The translations under genes were made by a program, and so were the position numbers. Under the pieces are notes generated by a model. It saw nothing but the letters and a program-made list of their open reading frames with translations, did not search any database and had not been told where the DNA came from. 64,000 bases of DNA from Flavipsychrobacter sp. (GTDB lineage Bacteria > Bacteroidota > Bacteroidia > Chitinophagales > Chitinophagaceae), in NCBI GenBank assembly GCA_024508935.1, contig JANINW010000006.1, positions 1 to 64,000 of the forward strand, written 5' to 3'. Within the stretch, counting starts at the first letter, position 1; each line of letters opens with the position of its first letter. Below are positions 36,510 to 45,708 of the stretch, in pieces.

Positions 36510-36917
36510 CTATCCCCAAAAGAAACTAAGCGTTTGCTTCAGGTCGGGGTGCAGGCTTTTGGCTACCGGGCAGGTATGAGCAGCGCGCTCCATAATGGTC
36601 TTTTCTTTATCAGTATACTCCCTGTCCTTGGGCATGTAAATATTGATCTTGATCTCCCCTATCCGGCGCGGATCTGCTGCCATTATTTTCTCCACTTCAC
36701 ATTCCGTTCCATCAATATTGATACTATGGGTATTGCCTGCAATACCCATAGTGGTAACGATGCAGGCGGCCAGCGCTGTGGCTACCAGGTCTGTGGGTGA
36801 AAAACGTTCGCCTTTGCCCTGGTTATCAACCGGTGCATCGGTTTCTATTTCAGAGCCTGAACGTAAATGGGTGGCTGTTGAGCGGAGGTCGCCGTTATAT
36901 ACAACTTTTGAGGTCAC
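36510..36917 (-). CDS. OsmC family protein
   Basis: 135 residues. OsmC-like peroxidases reduce organic hydroperoxides with two cysteines. Here 'ALAACIVTTMG' (peroxidatic Cys position) and 'HTCPVAKSLHP' (second Cys) are both present, so the protein may be active. It is cytoplasmic and monocistronic, convergent with the DUF2851 gene. Confidence 0.9.
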   Translation of the reverse strand: MTSKVVYNGDLRSTATHLRSGSEIETDAPVDNQGKGERFSPTDLVATALAACIVTTMGIAGNTHSINIDGTECEVEKIMAADPRRIGEIKINIYMPKDREYTDKEKTIMERAAHTCPVAKSLHPDLKQTLSFFWG

Positions 36918-37032
36918 TTCTGGTAATTTTGCCTAAATTTACGATACTGCGGCTACCTATGTATCAAATAGTCGTATATTGATATTTATACCGGGCTGCT
37001 ATGCTCAGCCTGCATTAACAGTGTTGCGTTTT

Positions 37033-37887
37033 ATGAAATTGATCGCGAAAATATTTTCTATAGCAGTGGCCGGCAGCATGTTTGCATTTTCAGCAAACGC
37101 CCAAACAATGGGCAGGCCGTCAGACACCACAAAAATAAACCCTGTGGCTAAACCAGCTCCACCCCGCATCATGCCTAAACGCCCGAAACCGTTGAGCAAA
37201 GAATTCAGCGTGGGTTTCCGGCTGAACACAGACGGCTGGAGCCTGTTTGCAGACAGGGGTACAGTGCAAAGTGAGGAGAAATTCAGCGATTTGTTTTATA
37301 ATATAAAACTGATGCAGCTTGAATTTGGCGAACACAAACATCCCATGGAGATAAAGCGCTCCAATACCACCAATAATATCAGCAACGATAAATCGCGCCC
37401 ATTCATTTACGGCAAGATCAATAATTTTTACGCTTTAAAGCTGGGCTATGGCAGACGCAAACTAATAGCAGGAAAACCAGAAACCGGTACTATTTCCGTA
37501 CACTGGGTATACCTGGGCGGTTTGTCTGTAGGCTTACTGAAACCATACTACCTGGAAGCTTATGTTCCGGTCGACCAGTTTGGTACCCTTGGACAGGAAT
37601 CTATCAAATACTCAGACTCTACAAAAGGGCCTTTCCTTTCCAAGCAAAACATCCTGGGCAGTTCCGGTTTCACCAAAGGTATAGGCGAAATAAAGATCAT
37701 TCCGGGTATACACCTGAAAACAGCGCTTCATTTCGACTTTGCCTCGACCAAACACGCCAAACTGGCTATAGAAACCGGTATCAATGCCGAATTTTATGCT
37801 AAAAAAGTAGAAATTATGGCCAACCAGAAGGCACAGCCATATATGGTTAATGTTTATGCGTCGCTACAATTTGGCAGACGCAAGTGA
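37033..37887 (+). CDS. Outer-membrane beta-barrel-like hypothetical protein
   Basis: 284 residues from the Met at 37033, with a signal peptide (1-23, ending ANAQ). A proline-rich stretch ('[17 protein letters not shown]') is followed by alternating strands with aromatic ends ('[15 protein letters not shown]', '[14 protein letters not shown]'), closing with '[16 protein letters not shown]', like a small outer-membrane barrel. The function is unknown. lipA begins 22 bp downstream. Confidence 0.75.
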   Translation: MKLIAKIFSIAVAGSMFAFSANAQTMGRPSDTTKINPVAKPAPPRIMPKRPKPLSKEFSVGFRLNTDGWSLFADRGTVQSEEKFSDLFYNIKLMQLEFGEHKHPMEIKRSNTTNNISNDKSRPFIYGKINNFYALKLGYGRRKLIAGKPETGTISVHWVYLGGLSVGLLKPYYLEAYVPVDQFGTLGQESIKYSDSTKGPFLSKQNILGSSGFTKGIGEIKIIPGIHLKTALHFDFASTKHAKLAIETGINAEFYAKKVEIMANQKAQPYMVNVYASLQFGRRK

Positions 37888-37909
37888 TGGTTGTAATTTG
37901 CACACTGTT

Positions 37910-38842
37910 ATGCAAGAATTGCCAGTAATTAGTTCAGCAGAAATAGGAACCGAGACCAGAGTAAAGAAACCAAATTGGCTGCGTGTAAAGCTGCCAACAG
38001 GCGAAGGTTATCGTCATGTGCGCAACCTCGTAGATACGCACAAACTCCATACTATTTGCGAAAGCGGCAATTGCCCGAATATGGGCGAATGCTGGGGAGA
38101 AGGTACGGCTACGTTCATGATACTGGGCAATATATGCACCCGCTCCTGCGGTTTTTGCGCGGTAGCTACCGGCAGGCCCGAACCTGTGGATTGGGATGAG
38201 CCCCAACGCGTGGCTGAAGCCATTTACCTGATGAAGGTGAAACATGCCGTGATCACATCGGTAGACCGCGACGAACTAAAAGATGGCGGCTCTATCATTT
38301 GGGCCAATACAATAAAAGCCGTACGGGCTTTAAATCCTGAAACAACACTGGAAACACTGATACCTGATTTTCGCGGCCAGTGGGAAAACCTGGAACGCAT
38401 TATAGAAGTGGCACCAGAAGTAGTTTCTCACAACCTGGAAACAGTAGAACGTATGACACGTAAAGTGCGCATACAAGCTAAATACCACCGCAGCCTGGAA
38501 GTGATACGTCGCCTGAAAGATGGCGGTATGCGTACCAAGAGCGGCATTATGCTGGGCCTTGGAGAAACTAAGGAAGAAGTATTGCAAAGCCTGCAGGATC
38601 TGAAAGATAATGGCTGCGATGTAGTAACACTGGGCCAGTACCTGCAGCCCACACAAAAACACTTACCTGTTGTACGGTTTGTGCACCCTGATGAATTTGC
38701 TTTCTACCGCGAAGAAGGTTATAAAATGGGGCTGGACTATGTAGAAAGTGGTCCACTGGTACGTTCTTCTTATCATAGTGAACGCCATGTGATAGCAGGC
38801 GAAGGCAGAAGGCAGTGGGAAGCAAGTAAGCAAGCAGAATAA
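37910..38842 (+). CDS. lipA: Lipoyl synthase
   Basis: 310 residues. This radical SAM enzyme inserts two sulfurs into protein-bound octanoyl groups. The auxiliary cluster Cys are at 50, 55 and 61 (CX4CX5C), the SAM cluster Cys at 76, 80 and 83 ('CTRSCGFC'), and the C-terminal 'RSSYHSE' provides the serine ligand. The start at 37910 is chosen because the longer reading overlaps the previous gene. Its product serves lipoyl enzymes such as the E2 at 49685. Confidence 0.97.
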   Translation: MQELPVISSAEIGTETRVKKPNWLRVKLPTGEGYRHVRNLVDTHKLHTICESGNCPNMGECWGEGTATFMILGNICTRSCGFCAVATGRPEPVDWDEPQRVAEAIYLMKVKHAVITSVDRDELKDGGSIIWANTIKAVRALNPETTLETLIPDFRGQWENLERIIEVAPEVVSHNLETVERMTRKVRIQAKYHRSLEVIRRLKDGGMRTKSGIMLGLGETKEEVLQSLQDLKDNGCDVVTLGQYLQPTQKHLPVVRFVHPDEFAFYREEGYKMGLDYVESGPLVRSSYHSERHVIAGEGRRQWEASKQAE

Positions 38843-38857
38843 TCTCCCTGAAAATAT

Positions 38858-39229
38858 ATGCATCAGAAATTGCAAGGTATCCGTACCGCTATATACCGTG
38901 TTGCGGATATAGTGCAGGCAAAGGAGTGGTATAGCCGTGTGTTAGGTATACAACCTTATTTCGACCAGCCTTTTTATGTAGGCTACAATGTAGCGGGCTA
39001 TGAACTGGGCCTGCAACCGGACGAAAGTATTGAGCCAAAGGGCACAAGCGTTATCACCTATTGGGGTGTCGATGATGTATCGTCTGCGTTCAGCGACCTG
39101 CTTGCAGCCGGTGCCACTGCTTTTGAACAACCTTCAGATGTAGGCGACGGCATAGTGGTAGCTGCAGTAAAAGACCCTTGGGGCAATATTTTCGGCATTA
39201 TCAGCAATCCTCATTTTAAACTTCCGTAA
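38858..39229 (+). CDS. VOC (glyoxalase/bleomycin-resistance) family protein
   Basis: 123 residues with the paired beta-alpha-beta-beta-beta fold: 'IRTAIYRVADIVQAKEWYSRVLGIQPYFDQP' in the first half and 'KDPWGNIFGIISNP' at the end. The family binds a divalent metal and acts on varied small molecules; the substrate is not evident. It follows lipA by 15 bp and may be in the same transcript. Confidence 0.85.
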   Translation: MHQKLQGIRTAIYRVADIVQAKEWYSRVLGIQPYFDQPFYVGYNVAGYELGLQPDESIEPKGTSVITYWGVDDVSSAFSDLLAAGATAFEQPSDVGDGIVVAAVKDPWGNIFGIISNPHFKLP

Positions 39230-39246
39230 CACGGTTATCCATCGTT

Positions 39247-40044
39247 ATGTCATCAGCCCAGCGCGAAATAAGAACGGTAAACGTGACCCGGTATGTGACC
39301 CCCCTGCGGGAAGGTGGTTCTATGCCGGCCATTGCTGAGGCCGATGATGATTTTTTGTATGTACTAAAATTCCGTGGCGCAGGGCAGGGTAAAAAAGCGC
39401 TCATTGCTGAACTGGTAGGTGGTGAAATAGCCCGCACTTTAGGACTGCGGGTGCCCGAAATTGTTTTTGCCAACCTGGATACTGCTTTCGGCAGAAGCGA
39501 ACCGGATGAAGAAATACAAGACCTGCTTAAAGCCAGTGTAGGACTTAACCTGGCATTGCACTACCTGTCGGGCTCTATTACTTTCGACCCCGCGGTGACA
39601 ATGGTTGACACAGACCTCGCCTCACGTATCGTATGGCTCGATTGCCTGCTGATGAATGTAGACCGCACCTGCCGTAATACCAATATGCTGCTGTGGTATA
39701 AAGATGTGTGGCTGATAGACCACGGTGCCAGCCTATATTTCCATCATTCATGGCAAAACTGGGAAGAAAAAGCGCAATTGCCGTTCACCCAGGCAAAAGA
39801 CCATGTACTGCTGCCACAGGCAAGCGAACTTGAGAAGGTAGATAAGGCATTTAAAGAAATACTTACTCCGGAACAGATCAGATCAATAGTCGGGCTGATA
39901 CCTGATGAATGGCTGGACGAGGATGGTATATTTGCATCAAAAGAAGCACACCGCAACGCCTATGCGCATTTTCTTGAAATACGCGTGGCACATTCCGAAA
40001 CCTTTGTAAAAGCAGCACAAGATGCAAGAGCAACACTTATTTGA
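39247..40044 (+). CDS. HipA-like kinase family protein
   Basis: 265 residues. It resembles the C-terminal kinase lobe of HipA: 'LYVLKFRGAGQGKKALIAELVGGEIARTLGL' (ATP-binding Lys region), 'LLMNVDRTCRNTNML' (catalytic Asp/Asn segment) and 'WLIDHGASLYFHH' (metal-binding Asp). HipA itself phosphorylates GltX in a toxin-antitoxin pair with HipB, but there is no HipB-type gene here. Instead it overlaps a DUF3037 gene by 23 bp, an association I recall from other genomes. Its role may not be toxic. Confidence 0.82.
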   Translation: MSSAQREIRTVNVTRYVTPLREGGSMPAIAEADDDFLYVLKFRGAGQGKKALIAELVGGEIARTLGLRVPEIVFANLDTAFGRSEPDEEIQDLLKASVGLNLALHYLSGSITFDPAVTMVDTDLASRIVWLDCLLMNVDRTCRNTNMLLWYKDVWLIDHGASLYFHHSWQNWEEKAQLPFTQAKDHVLLPQASELEKVDKAFKEILTPEQIRSIVGLIPDEWLDEDGIFASKEAHRNAYAHFLEIRVAHSETFVKAAQDARATLI

Positions 40045-40420
40045 GTATGCTGTGATACGCGTGGTGCCGCAGGTAGAACGTGAAGAATTTCTCAATGCCG
40101 GTGTTGTGCTTTATTGTGCTGCTCAAAAATTTCTGCAGGTAAAATTCCAACTGGATGAAGAGCGCCTGAAGCTATTTTCAGACAGGCTGGATATTGAGGA
40201 GATCAAAGAATACTTGTGCGCATTCGAACGCATCTGTGCAGGCGAGCCTGACGGTGGGCCCATTGCAAAACTCTCCATGCCCGAACGCTTCCGGTGGCTT
40301 ACGGCTACACGCAGCACTATCGTGCAAACCTCCAAAGTACACCCCGGTTTTTGTACCAATGCCGCTGAGATGTTGGCAAAACTCTTCAGGCAAATGGTAT
40401 TACCGCCTGTTACCCAGTAA
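40022..40420 (+). CDS. DUF3037 domain protein
   Basis: 132 residues typical of DUF3037 ('YAVIRVVPQVEREEFLNAGVVLYC', 'GGPIAKLSMPERFRWLTATRSTIVQTSKVHPGF'). No catalytic motif is assigned. The start lies inside the HipA-like gene in another frame, so translation is coupled and the two products probably interact. Confidence 0.85.
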   Translation: MQEQHLFEYAVIRVVPQVEREEFLNAGVVLYCAAQKFLQVKFQLDEERLKLFSDRLDIEEIKEYLCAFERICAGEPDGGPIAKLSMPERFRWLTATRSTIVQTSKVHPGFCTNAAEMLAKLFRQMVLPPVTQ

Positions 40421-40935
40421 TCAACTTATACTGCTGCAATAAAAAAGGCCCCGGAGAACCGGGGCCACAACATACATATAGAGGATAAGATCTTGGTTCG
40501 TATTTAATATTGCTTCAGAAAAGCAAGCTACCATTAAAGAAATGGGAAAATCACACTCACCCGAAACCTGATTTAAAAACCAATTACCAGGGCATGATAA
40601 TTGAGATTTCGCCTTATGGAATGAACTATGTCTTTGTTTTTCAGTACAATTATACGGAATAATGGCATAAATATAAAAAAACTAACATCATTTTTTATAC
40701 AATATTGCTATGTATTTAATCCGCTTATAATTGTCAATAACAATTCAATAACAAAATTTAGAGGGTGATTATTCTAATTTTACAGCCCTGCTGATTAAAT
40801 TTATACTTACCAATTATAGTCATTATTGCCGTAAGGCTGTTAATAAAGAAGTTTGTTTGTTTTGTTTGATAAAGAATGCCACCCTTTTGGGTGGCTTCTA
40901 TATTTTTGATAATCAAGCGAATACAAATAATACGT
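40421..40935. other. AT-rich 515-bp gene-free stretch with two hairpins
   Basis: It holds two GC-rich hairpins: GGCCCCGG / CCGGGGCC (40447-40466), with T runs only in the minus direction, and GCCACCC / GGGTGGC (40878-40895), a likely terminator for the minus-strand gene ending at 40936. Between them the sequence is AT-rich. One minus-strand ORF of about 21 codons (M-T-I-I-G-K..., near 40758-40823) follows an A/C-rich stretch but is too weak to call. A small RNA is possible. Confidence 0.5.
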
Positions 40936-42456
40936 TTATTCCGCAACTATATGTTTCGATAAGATCAGCTTATTGTCTGACAACTGGTAAATGGCCGCCT
41001 GCCCTCTTTGATTCGCAGGCAGAATGTCGTTGTACAGGTCGCTTTTGTCCTGCATTATTGCATTATCGGCCATATCCAGGTACACGATCTTGCTGCTTTT
41101 AGGCGCATCTGCTGAGGGGTGAACATTCATATCAACAGGCGGCATAGGGGCGGTAAGGCCAACGGCCTCAAAAGCAAGCTTGGGGTATTCGTCTTTATAG
41201 CTTTTGTAATAAACATAATTCTTATTACCAGCCTGGGTCATGCCCCTGTAGCTAAAGAAATGCTGGCCAGCCAGCCAATCTGCTACCTGTGCGTCTGGCA
41301 TAGTAGCCGGCTTATTAGCCACAATGGCTATTCTCGATGGCTTTGACGCCTGGTCTACAGCCGTTATTTCTCCTTCTTCACTAAGCCTAAGAAATATGAA
41401 ATCAGTAGAAACATAGCCGGCACCTTTCTTAGCTGCATCTTTTATTTCTTCATCGGCAGCCGGCATGTAGCACTCCAGTACCAATGTATAGCCGCCTTCC
41501 ATATTATGCATGGCATCTACCGGCTGCACTCTAAGCTTACCTTGCGCCAGCAGCCTTACTGCTTCTACCTTATTATGCTCGTACAGTTTGCTAAAAGGTA
41601 TTTTTATAGTACGCATGCTGTGGCCGCTGGGGTCTAATGGCGCTATAAATACCCCAGCCTCTTCTGCCTTCAGTTTTACACCTTTGTAGTACAAACCGCA
41701 AACAGTTGTCATATTCCCTTCATGTTCATTAATGGTACTGAAACGAAATGCATCCTCTCCATCTATCATATCCGGCGTAGGTTCAGCATCGCCCTGCATT
41801 ACCTGTATGGTTTGTATGGAATAAATAGACGCATCATCATGCTCCCATTTGCGCACCAGCATTACCCGGTCCATAATTGCTTTGGCACTAAGAACAGTCC
41901 ATGAACCTTTTTCAGGCACAAATGCTTTCTTCCACTTAGTATTCAGGTCTTTATCAAGCGCCTTGAATTCATACCCTTTCTGCTTGCCATTTACTGCCGA
42001 AAGCACTATAAATCCTTCGCTCATAGCTGGAAATATTCTCGGTGCGTTTTCTGGCAGGAAATCTGCGGCAGCAAGCCCTTCTTCGGTTTTCTTTTTCATC
42101 ACATTCCCCATACGGTCTATTAAAACAATCGTGCGTGTTTTCTTAGACCTGTTATTGAGAAACAACAATGAGCCCAGATCCCCATTGCAATAAGCACCTA
42201 ATTCTGTACCATCTTTCACCCTCAGCCTGGCATCGAATATAGTTTGCATACTGGGGTTCAATTGTACCAGTTTTATATCGAAGGAATCTTTGCGGGAAGT
42301 CCTTACAGCATAGGCTGTGCTGTAAAATATATTTTGCTGCACAGCTTGCACACCCTGGAATCCTTTGGTATCAACACTATCCAGTATTGTTTCCTGCGCA
42401 AAAGATGCTGCACTTGCAGTACCGGCCAAAATTAATGTAAGTATTGTATTCTTCAT
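40936..42456 (-). CDS. Hypothetical exported protein (506 residues)
   Basis: Signal peptide 1-20 ('AASFAQE'). The mature protein shows repeated strand-turn patterns ('VLIDRMGNVMKKKTEEG', 'FKALDKDLNTKWKKAF') that suggest a beta-propeller-like scaffold, but no motif fixes a family. It lies 66 bp downstream of the glutaminyl cyclase gene on the same strand. Unknown function. Confidence 0.7.
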   Translation of the reverse strand: MKNTILTLILAGTASAASFAQETILDSVDTKGFQGVQAVQQNIFYSTAYAVRTSRKDSFDIKLVQLNPSMQTIFDARLRVKDGTELGAYCNGDLGSLLFLNNRSKKTRTIVLIDRMGNVMKKKTEEGLAAADFLPENAPRIFPAMSEGFIVLSAVNGKQKGYEFKALDKDLNTKWKKAFVPEKGSWTVLSAKAIMDRVMLVRKWEHDDASIYSIQTIQVMQGDAEPTPDMIDGEDAFRFSTINEHEGNMTTVCGLYYKGVKLKAEEAGVFIAPLDPSGHSMRTIKIPFSKLYEHNKVEAVRLLAQGKLRVQPVDAMHNMEGGYTLVLECYMPAADEEIKDAAKKGAGYVSTDFIFLRLSEEGEITAVDQASKPSRIAIVANKPATMPDAQVADWLAGQHFFSYRGMTQAGNKNYVYYKSYKDEYPKLAFEAVGLTAPMPPVDMNVHPSADAPKSSKIVYLDMADNAIMQDKSDLYNDILPANQRGQAAIYQLSDNKLILSKHIVAE

Positions 42457-42522
42457 TGTAATACTATTATTATACGGATGAATATAAGTATAAAGACGGT
42501 TGATTATTTCCGGCAGGCACAT

Positions 42523-43383
42523 TTAGTTATCCAGTTTTATTTCTATGAGCTTGGGCCAGTTTTTACCTGTAATGAAAATGCGGTTGTTCTGCGCATCATA
42601 TGCAATACCATTCATTACTTCAGGGGCATTTTCATTATTCGGGTCAGGCTCTGGTATACCTGTACGGCTGCGTAAGCTTTGCAGGTCGGCCTGGCCAATC
42701 ACCTTACCTGTAGCAGGGTCTATTTTTAAAATATTATTAGCCTGCCACTGGTTGGCATAAATACTGCCGTTAATAAATTCCAGTTCATTGATATTGCTCA
42801 CTTTACCGTATTGGTCGGTTGCACTAATATGCTTCACTTCTTTAAAGGTAGCAGGGTCTATAAAATAAATGATGTCAGAACCATCACTGTAAATGAGGTG
42901 TGTTCCATCGGTGGTCATTCCCCAGCCTTCATTGGCGGTAAAACTGAATGTACCCAATTGTTTCAGGGTTGCTTTATCGTATATAAAGCCGGTCTTTTCC
43001 CTGTAAGTAAGTTGGTATATTTTCCCGTTCAGCACCGCAATCCCCTCGCCGAAATAGCGATTATCCAGTTTGTGCTGCTGCAACACCTTACCTGTTTTAA
43101 GGTCAGTTTTCCGCAAGTCGGATTTGCCATATTGACCTGTGCTTTCATACATGTATCCATCTACAAACTGCAAGCCCTCGGTAAATGCTGTAGGGTCATG
43201 TGGAAATTCATTGACTATCTGGTAGCTGATAACGGCGGGCGCACTTGCAGTGTTGTTGCTACTGCTATCTGCCGGGGCAGTTGTTTCACTCGTTTCTGTA
43301 CGGTTTTTACAGGCATTCAGGCATAACAAAACACATAATGCCGTCAAAAGGCTATATACCGGTAAAAATCTGGCCTTGATCAT
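42523..43383 (-). CDS. Glutaminyl-peptide cyclotransferase (beta-propeller type), lipoprotein
   Basis: 286 residues with a lipobox ('CLNAC', Cys 25) and a Ser/Thr/Ala linker. A five-bladed propeller of the plant/bacterial type follows: 'FTEGLQFVDGYMYESTGQYG', 'GEGIAVLNGKIYQLTYRE', 'NEGWGMTTDGTHLIYSDGS', 'LNELEFINGSIYANQW' and 'EVMNGIAYDAQNNRIFITGKNWP'. It cyclises N-terminal Gln of exported proteins to pyroglutamate. This is relevant here because many T9SS substrates begin with Gln after signal cleavage, as several proteins in this window do. Confidence 0.93.
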   Translation of the reverse strand: MIKARFLPVYSLLTALCVLLCLNACKNRTETSETTAPADSSSNNTASAPAVISYQIVNEFPHDPTAFTEGLQFVDGYMYESTGQYGKSDLRKTDLKTGKVLQQHKLDNRYFGEGIAVLNGKIYQLTYREKTGFIYDKATLKQLGTFSFTANEGWGMTTDGTHLIYSDGSDIIYFIDPATFKEVKHISATDQYGKVSNINELEFINGSIYANQWQANNILKIDPATGKVIGQADLQSLRSRTGIPEPDPNNENAPEVMNGIAYDAQNNRIFITGKNWPKLIEIKLDN

Positions 43384-43410
43384 ATCTCGTCAAAAAATCA
43401 GTTAAAAAAA

Positions 43411-43441
43411 GAAAGCCTGCTAAGTTAAGAAGCAGGCTTTA
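43411..43441 (-). terminator. Terminator after the tandem-HTH gene
   Basis: The stem AAAGCCTGCT / AGCAGGCTTT is followed on the minus strand by CTTTTTTT. The same stem core recurs at 44036-44076. Confidence 0.75.
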
Positions 43442-43458
43442 AAGAAATATAGTTAGGA

Positions 43459-43899
43459 TTACAGTTTATACTTAATAATTCGCAAAATTTCCAACAGCAT
43501 GTCGGGCGTAAACAGTTTCTTTTTGCAATGGAGTATGCGGCTGAGTATTTGCTGATCGGTCTTTAAATGCACTGCAAGTTCTGCCTGCGTTACCCTCCGG
43601 AGCTCCATATAATTTTGCAAACCTTCAGCTATTACCTCGTACATATTCTTAGGCGGCTTCTTCGACAGCAGTATTTCGTTTACACTATTGGCCCGCGCAT
43701 ATTTCAGAAACTTTGTGAGGAATGCCTGTGTAAGGGGAGTTTCTCCGTTTATCACTTTAGAATAGTAATAGGGAGTAACTTTTATTTTTTCAGCCATTTC
43801 ACCTTTTGTGCCAATATTCCTGCGCTTCATCAAAATGGCTGCTGCCTGCTTTAGCTGAAGAGGTTTGACGTCTTTGATATGGTTTGCTTTTGGAGGCAT
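43459..43899 (-). CDS. Small DNA-binding protein with two HTH (XRE-like) motifs
   Basis: 146 residues. Two helix-turn-helix candidates are visible: 'TKGEMAEKIKVTPYYYSKVINGETPL' at about 31-57 and 'TQAELAVHLKTDQQILSRILHCKK' at about 104-127. It is probably a dimer-like transcription regulator or antitoxin-like protein without its toxin. Neighbours are unrelated, and no operator was identified. Confidence 0.7.
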   Translation of the reverse strand: MPPKANHIKDVKPLQLKQAAAILMKRRNIGTKGEMAEKIKVTPYYYSKVINGETPLTQAFLTKFLKYARANSVNEILLSKKPPKNMYEVIAEGLQNYMELRRVTQAELAVHLKTDQQILSRILHCKKKLFTPDMLLEILRIIKYKL

Positions 43900-44035
43900 A
43901 AAAATTTCAATTGGGAATGTAAATATACATACAACTTTATATTGTTACAACATTTATTGTAAAATTGGTGCAGACTGAAATAGGCGGATTTCCTTGGCGG
44001 GAAAGGCATACAATTTGTCGTAACTCGCTGGATAT

Positions 44036-44076
44036 AAATAACAAAGCCTGCTGTTAAAAAGCAGGCTTTGTTATTT
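44036..44076. terminator. Long symmetrical terminator
   Basis: A 17-bp perfect stem (AAATAACAAAGCCTGCT and complement) with a 7-nt loop lies downstream of the EGF-like lipoprotein gene on the minus strand. Confidence 0.85.
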
Positions 44077-44091
44077 ATCGGGAAGAAATGA

Positions 44092-44631
44092 TTAGCGGTT
44101 CCAAACAGACGGCTCACCTATATTATAGCCAAAATCGTTTACCAGGCCAGACTGTGTATTCTTTATAGAATAGCGGATAGTAAGCATACCGTGTTTTGCA
44201 TAATATGCATCCCTGTCCAGTACACCGGTACCTTGTATTTCATAGCCGTCAACAGTTTGCAGCGGTATATATATAGTATCCGCTTTCAAACGTACACTTA
44301 CCGGAGATTTCAGCAGGTTGTAGAAATTGGTGATCTGCATATCAGTCATACCAACTCCATATTTAAATGTCACGTCATATGAATTAGACTGTGTAACAGT
44401 ACCTTTTTCAAATACCGTCCACACGCCTACATATTTATCCCTTGTAATGGTTTCACACTGGGCACCTTCGTATCCGCTGGGGCATACACAGTTACCGTCT
44501 TTACAAACACCGCCATAAGCACAGGCAATGGCCTTGCATTTATCATTATTGCACGAACTATAAGTTATTGCTGAAAACGCAGCAATAGCACCCAACGCTG
44601 AAAGAATAATAGTTTTAATACGGGCTTTCAT
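44092..44631 (-). CDS. EGF-like domain lipoprotein
   Basis: 179 residues with a lipobox 'AITYSSC'. One EGF-like module follows (about 32-60: 'CKAIACAYGGVCKDGNCVCPSG' plus 'YEGAQCE', six Cys), and then a beta-rich domain of about 115 residues without known family. EGF modules are uncommon in bacteria but recur in Bacteroidota lipoproteins. Probably a surface protein of unknown ligand. Confidence 0.8.
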   Translation of the reverse strand: MKARIKTIILSALGAIAAFSAITYSSCNNDKCKAIACAYGGVCKDGNCVCPSGYEGAQCETITRDKYVGVWTVFEKGTVTQSNSYDVTFKYGVGMTDMQITNFYNLLKSPVSVRLKADTIYIPLQTVDGYEIQGTGVLDRDAYYAKHGMLTIRYSIKNTQSGLVNDFGYNIGEPSVWNR

Positions 44632-44785
44632 TAACCAATGGTTTTATCGAAGCTTAAAGATAAACGAAACAATTTTAAAATGCAACTGACAGAAAAATTT
44701 ATCCGTATATCTGTTGTCAAAGCCCTTCTAAGCGGAAAGATGGCTTTAATATTTAATTAATCCCAAAGCGTTTAAAGAAAATTAT

Positions 44786-45628
44786 TTAACGCTCTACTTC
44801 CATTTTATAGGCTTTTATACCGCGGTATATAGCCATAGCCACATCCATCTGTCCTTTATCGGAGTTCAGGTAAGTCTCTTCATTCGGATTATTAATAAAC
44901 CCGATTTCTACAAGTACACCCGGCATGGCGCTGCCAGCCAGTACTTCCAGGCCTTTTTGCTTCACACCTTTATCATCACGGCCCTGGTTGGCAAACTCCT
45001 GTTGTATTTTTGTTCCCAGTGATACGCTGCGGCTAAGAAATGCCTGTGAATACTGGGCTATAATAATAGCCGTTTCCGGGTCATTCTCGTTCAGCATACC
45101 CGGTTCTTCGGTAACTGCTTCGCTATATTCACCTATTGCATTTTCTTTTTGCGAATTGCGGTGCAGCCCTAGCACATAGGTTTCCGTGCCAGTGGCCGTA
45201 TAGTTTTCATGATGCCTTACCACCCTGTATACGGGTTGCTTCATGCGCTTTTTGCCCTTCTTCACCATCCTGTAGCCGGTCAGCTGGCGCTCTATCCTGT
45301 CGGCAGTAGAGTTTACGTGCACAGAAATAAACACATCTGCATTGGCCTTATTGGCTATTTCATGCCGCTCAGCCAGTTGGGGATAGTCGTCGGTTGTACG
45401 GGTATAGATTACCTGTACGCCCTTCATACTATCATTAATGATCTTCCCTAAACGCATTACCACATCCAGTGTCAGGTTCTTTTCCATAGAAAATTGCCCC
45501 CTGGCACCTATATCATGGCCCCCGTGGCCTGCATCCAGCACAATTTTTGTGATCTTTTTACCGTTAGCGGTTACTATATTAGGTAGGGATATAAGAATCG
45601 TAAAAACCAATAACAGCCTTATATACAT
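44786..45628 (-). CDS. N-acetylmuramoyl-L-alanine amidase (Amidase_3)
   Basis: 280 residues from the Met at 45628, with a signal peptide. Zinc ligands and the catalytic site are visible: 'VLDAGHGGHDIGA', the Glu in 'MEKNLTLDVV', 'VFISVHVNS' and 'GVLVEIGFINNPNEE'. It cleaves the amide link between MurNAc and stem peptide in the periplasm, as in cell separation. An insert rich in Lys/Arg (about 120-150) lies between the motifs. Divergent from the LptD-like gene. Confidence 0.93.
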   Translation of the reverse strand: MYIRLLLVFTILISLPNIVTANGKKITKIVLDAGHGGHDIGARGQFSMEKNLTLDVVMRLGKIINDSMKGVQVIYTRTTDDYPQLAERHEIANKANADVFISVHVNSTADRIERQLTGYRMVKKGKKRMKQPVYRVVRHHENYTATGTETYVLGLHRNSQKENAIGEYSEAVTEEPGMLNENDPETAIIIAQYSQAFLSRSVSLGTKIQQEFANQGRDDKGVKQKGLEVLAGSAMPGVLVEIGFINNPNEETYLNSDKGQMDVAMAIYRGIKAYKMEVER

Positions 45629-45691
45629 ATGTTTATTTGACTTGCAATGAGTAAAAACAGACAAATTCATGAACGTAAGATACCATTTAAC

Positions 45692-45699
45692 TATTTTTG
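45692..45699 (+). promoter_or_regulatory. -7 box of the LptD-like gene (TATTTTTG)
   Basis: A perfect TAnnTTTG box 9 bp before the ATG at 45709, giving an almost leaderless transcript. Confidence 0.55.
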
Positions 45700-45708
45700 C
45701 ACACGTTG

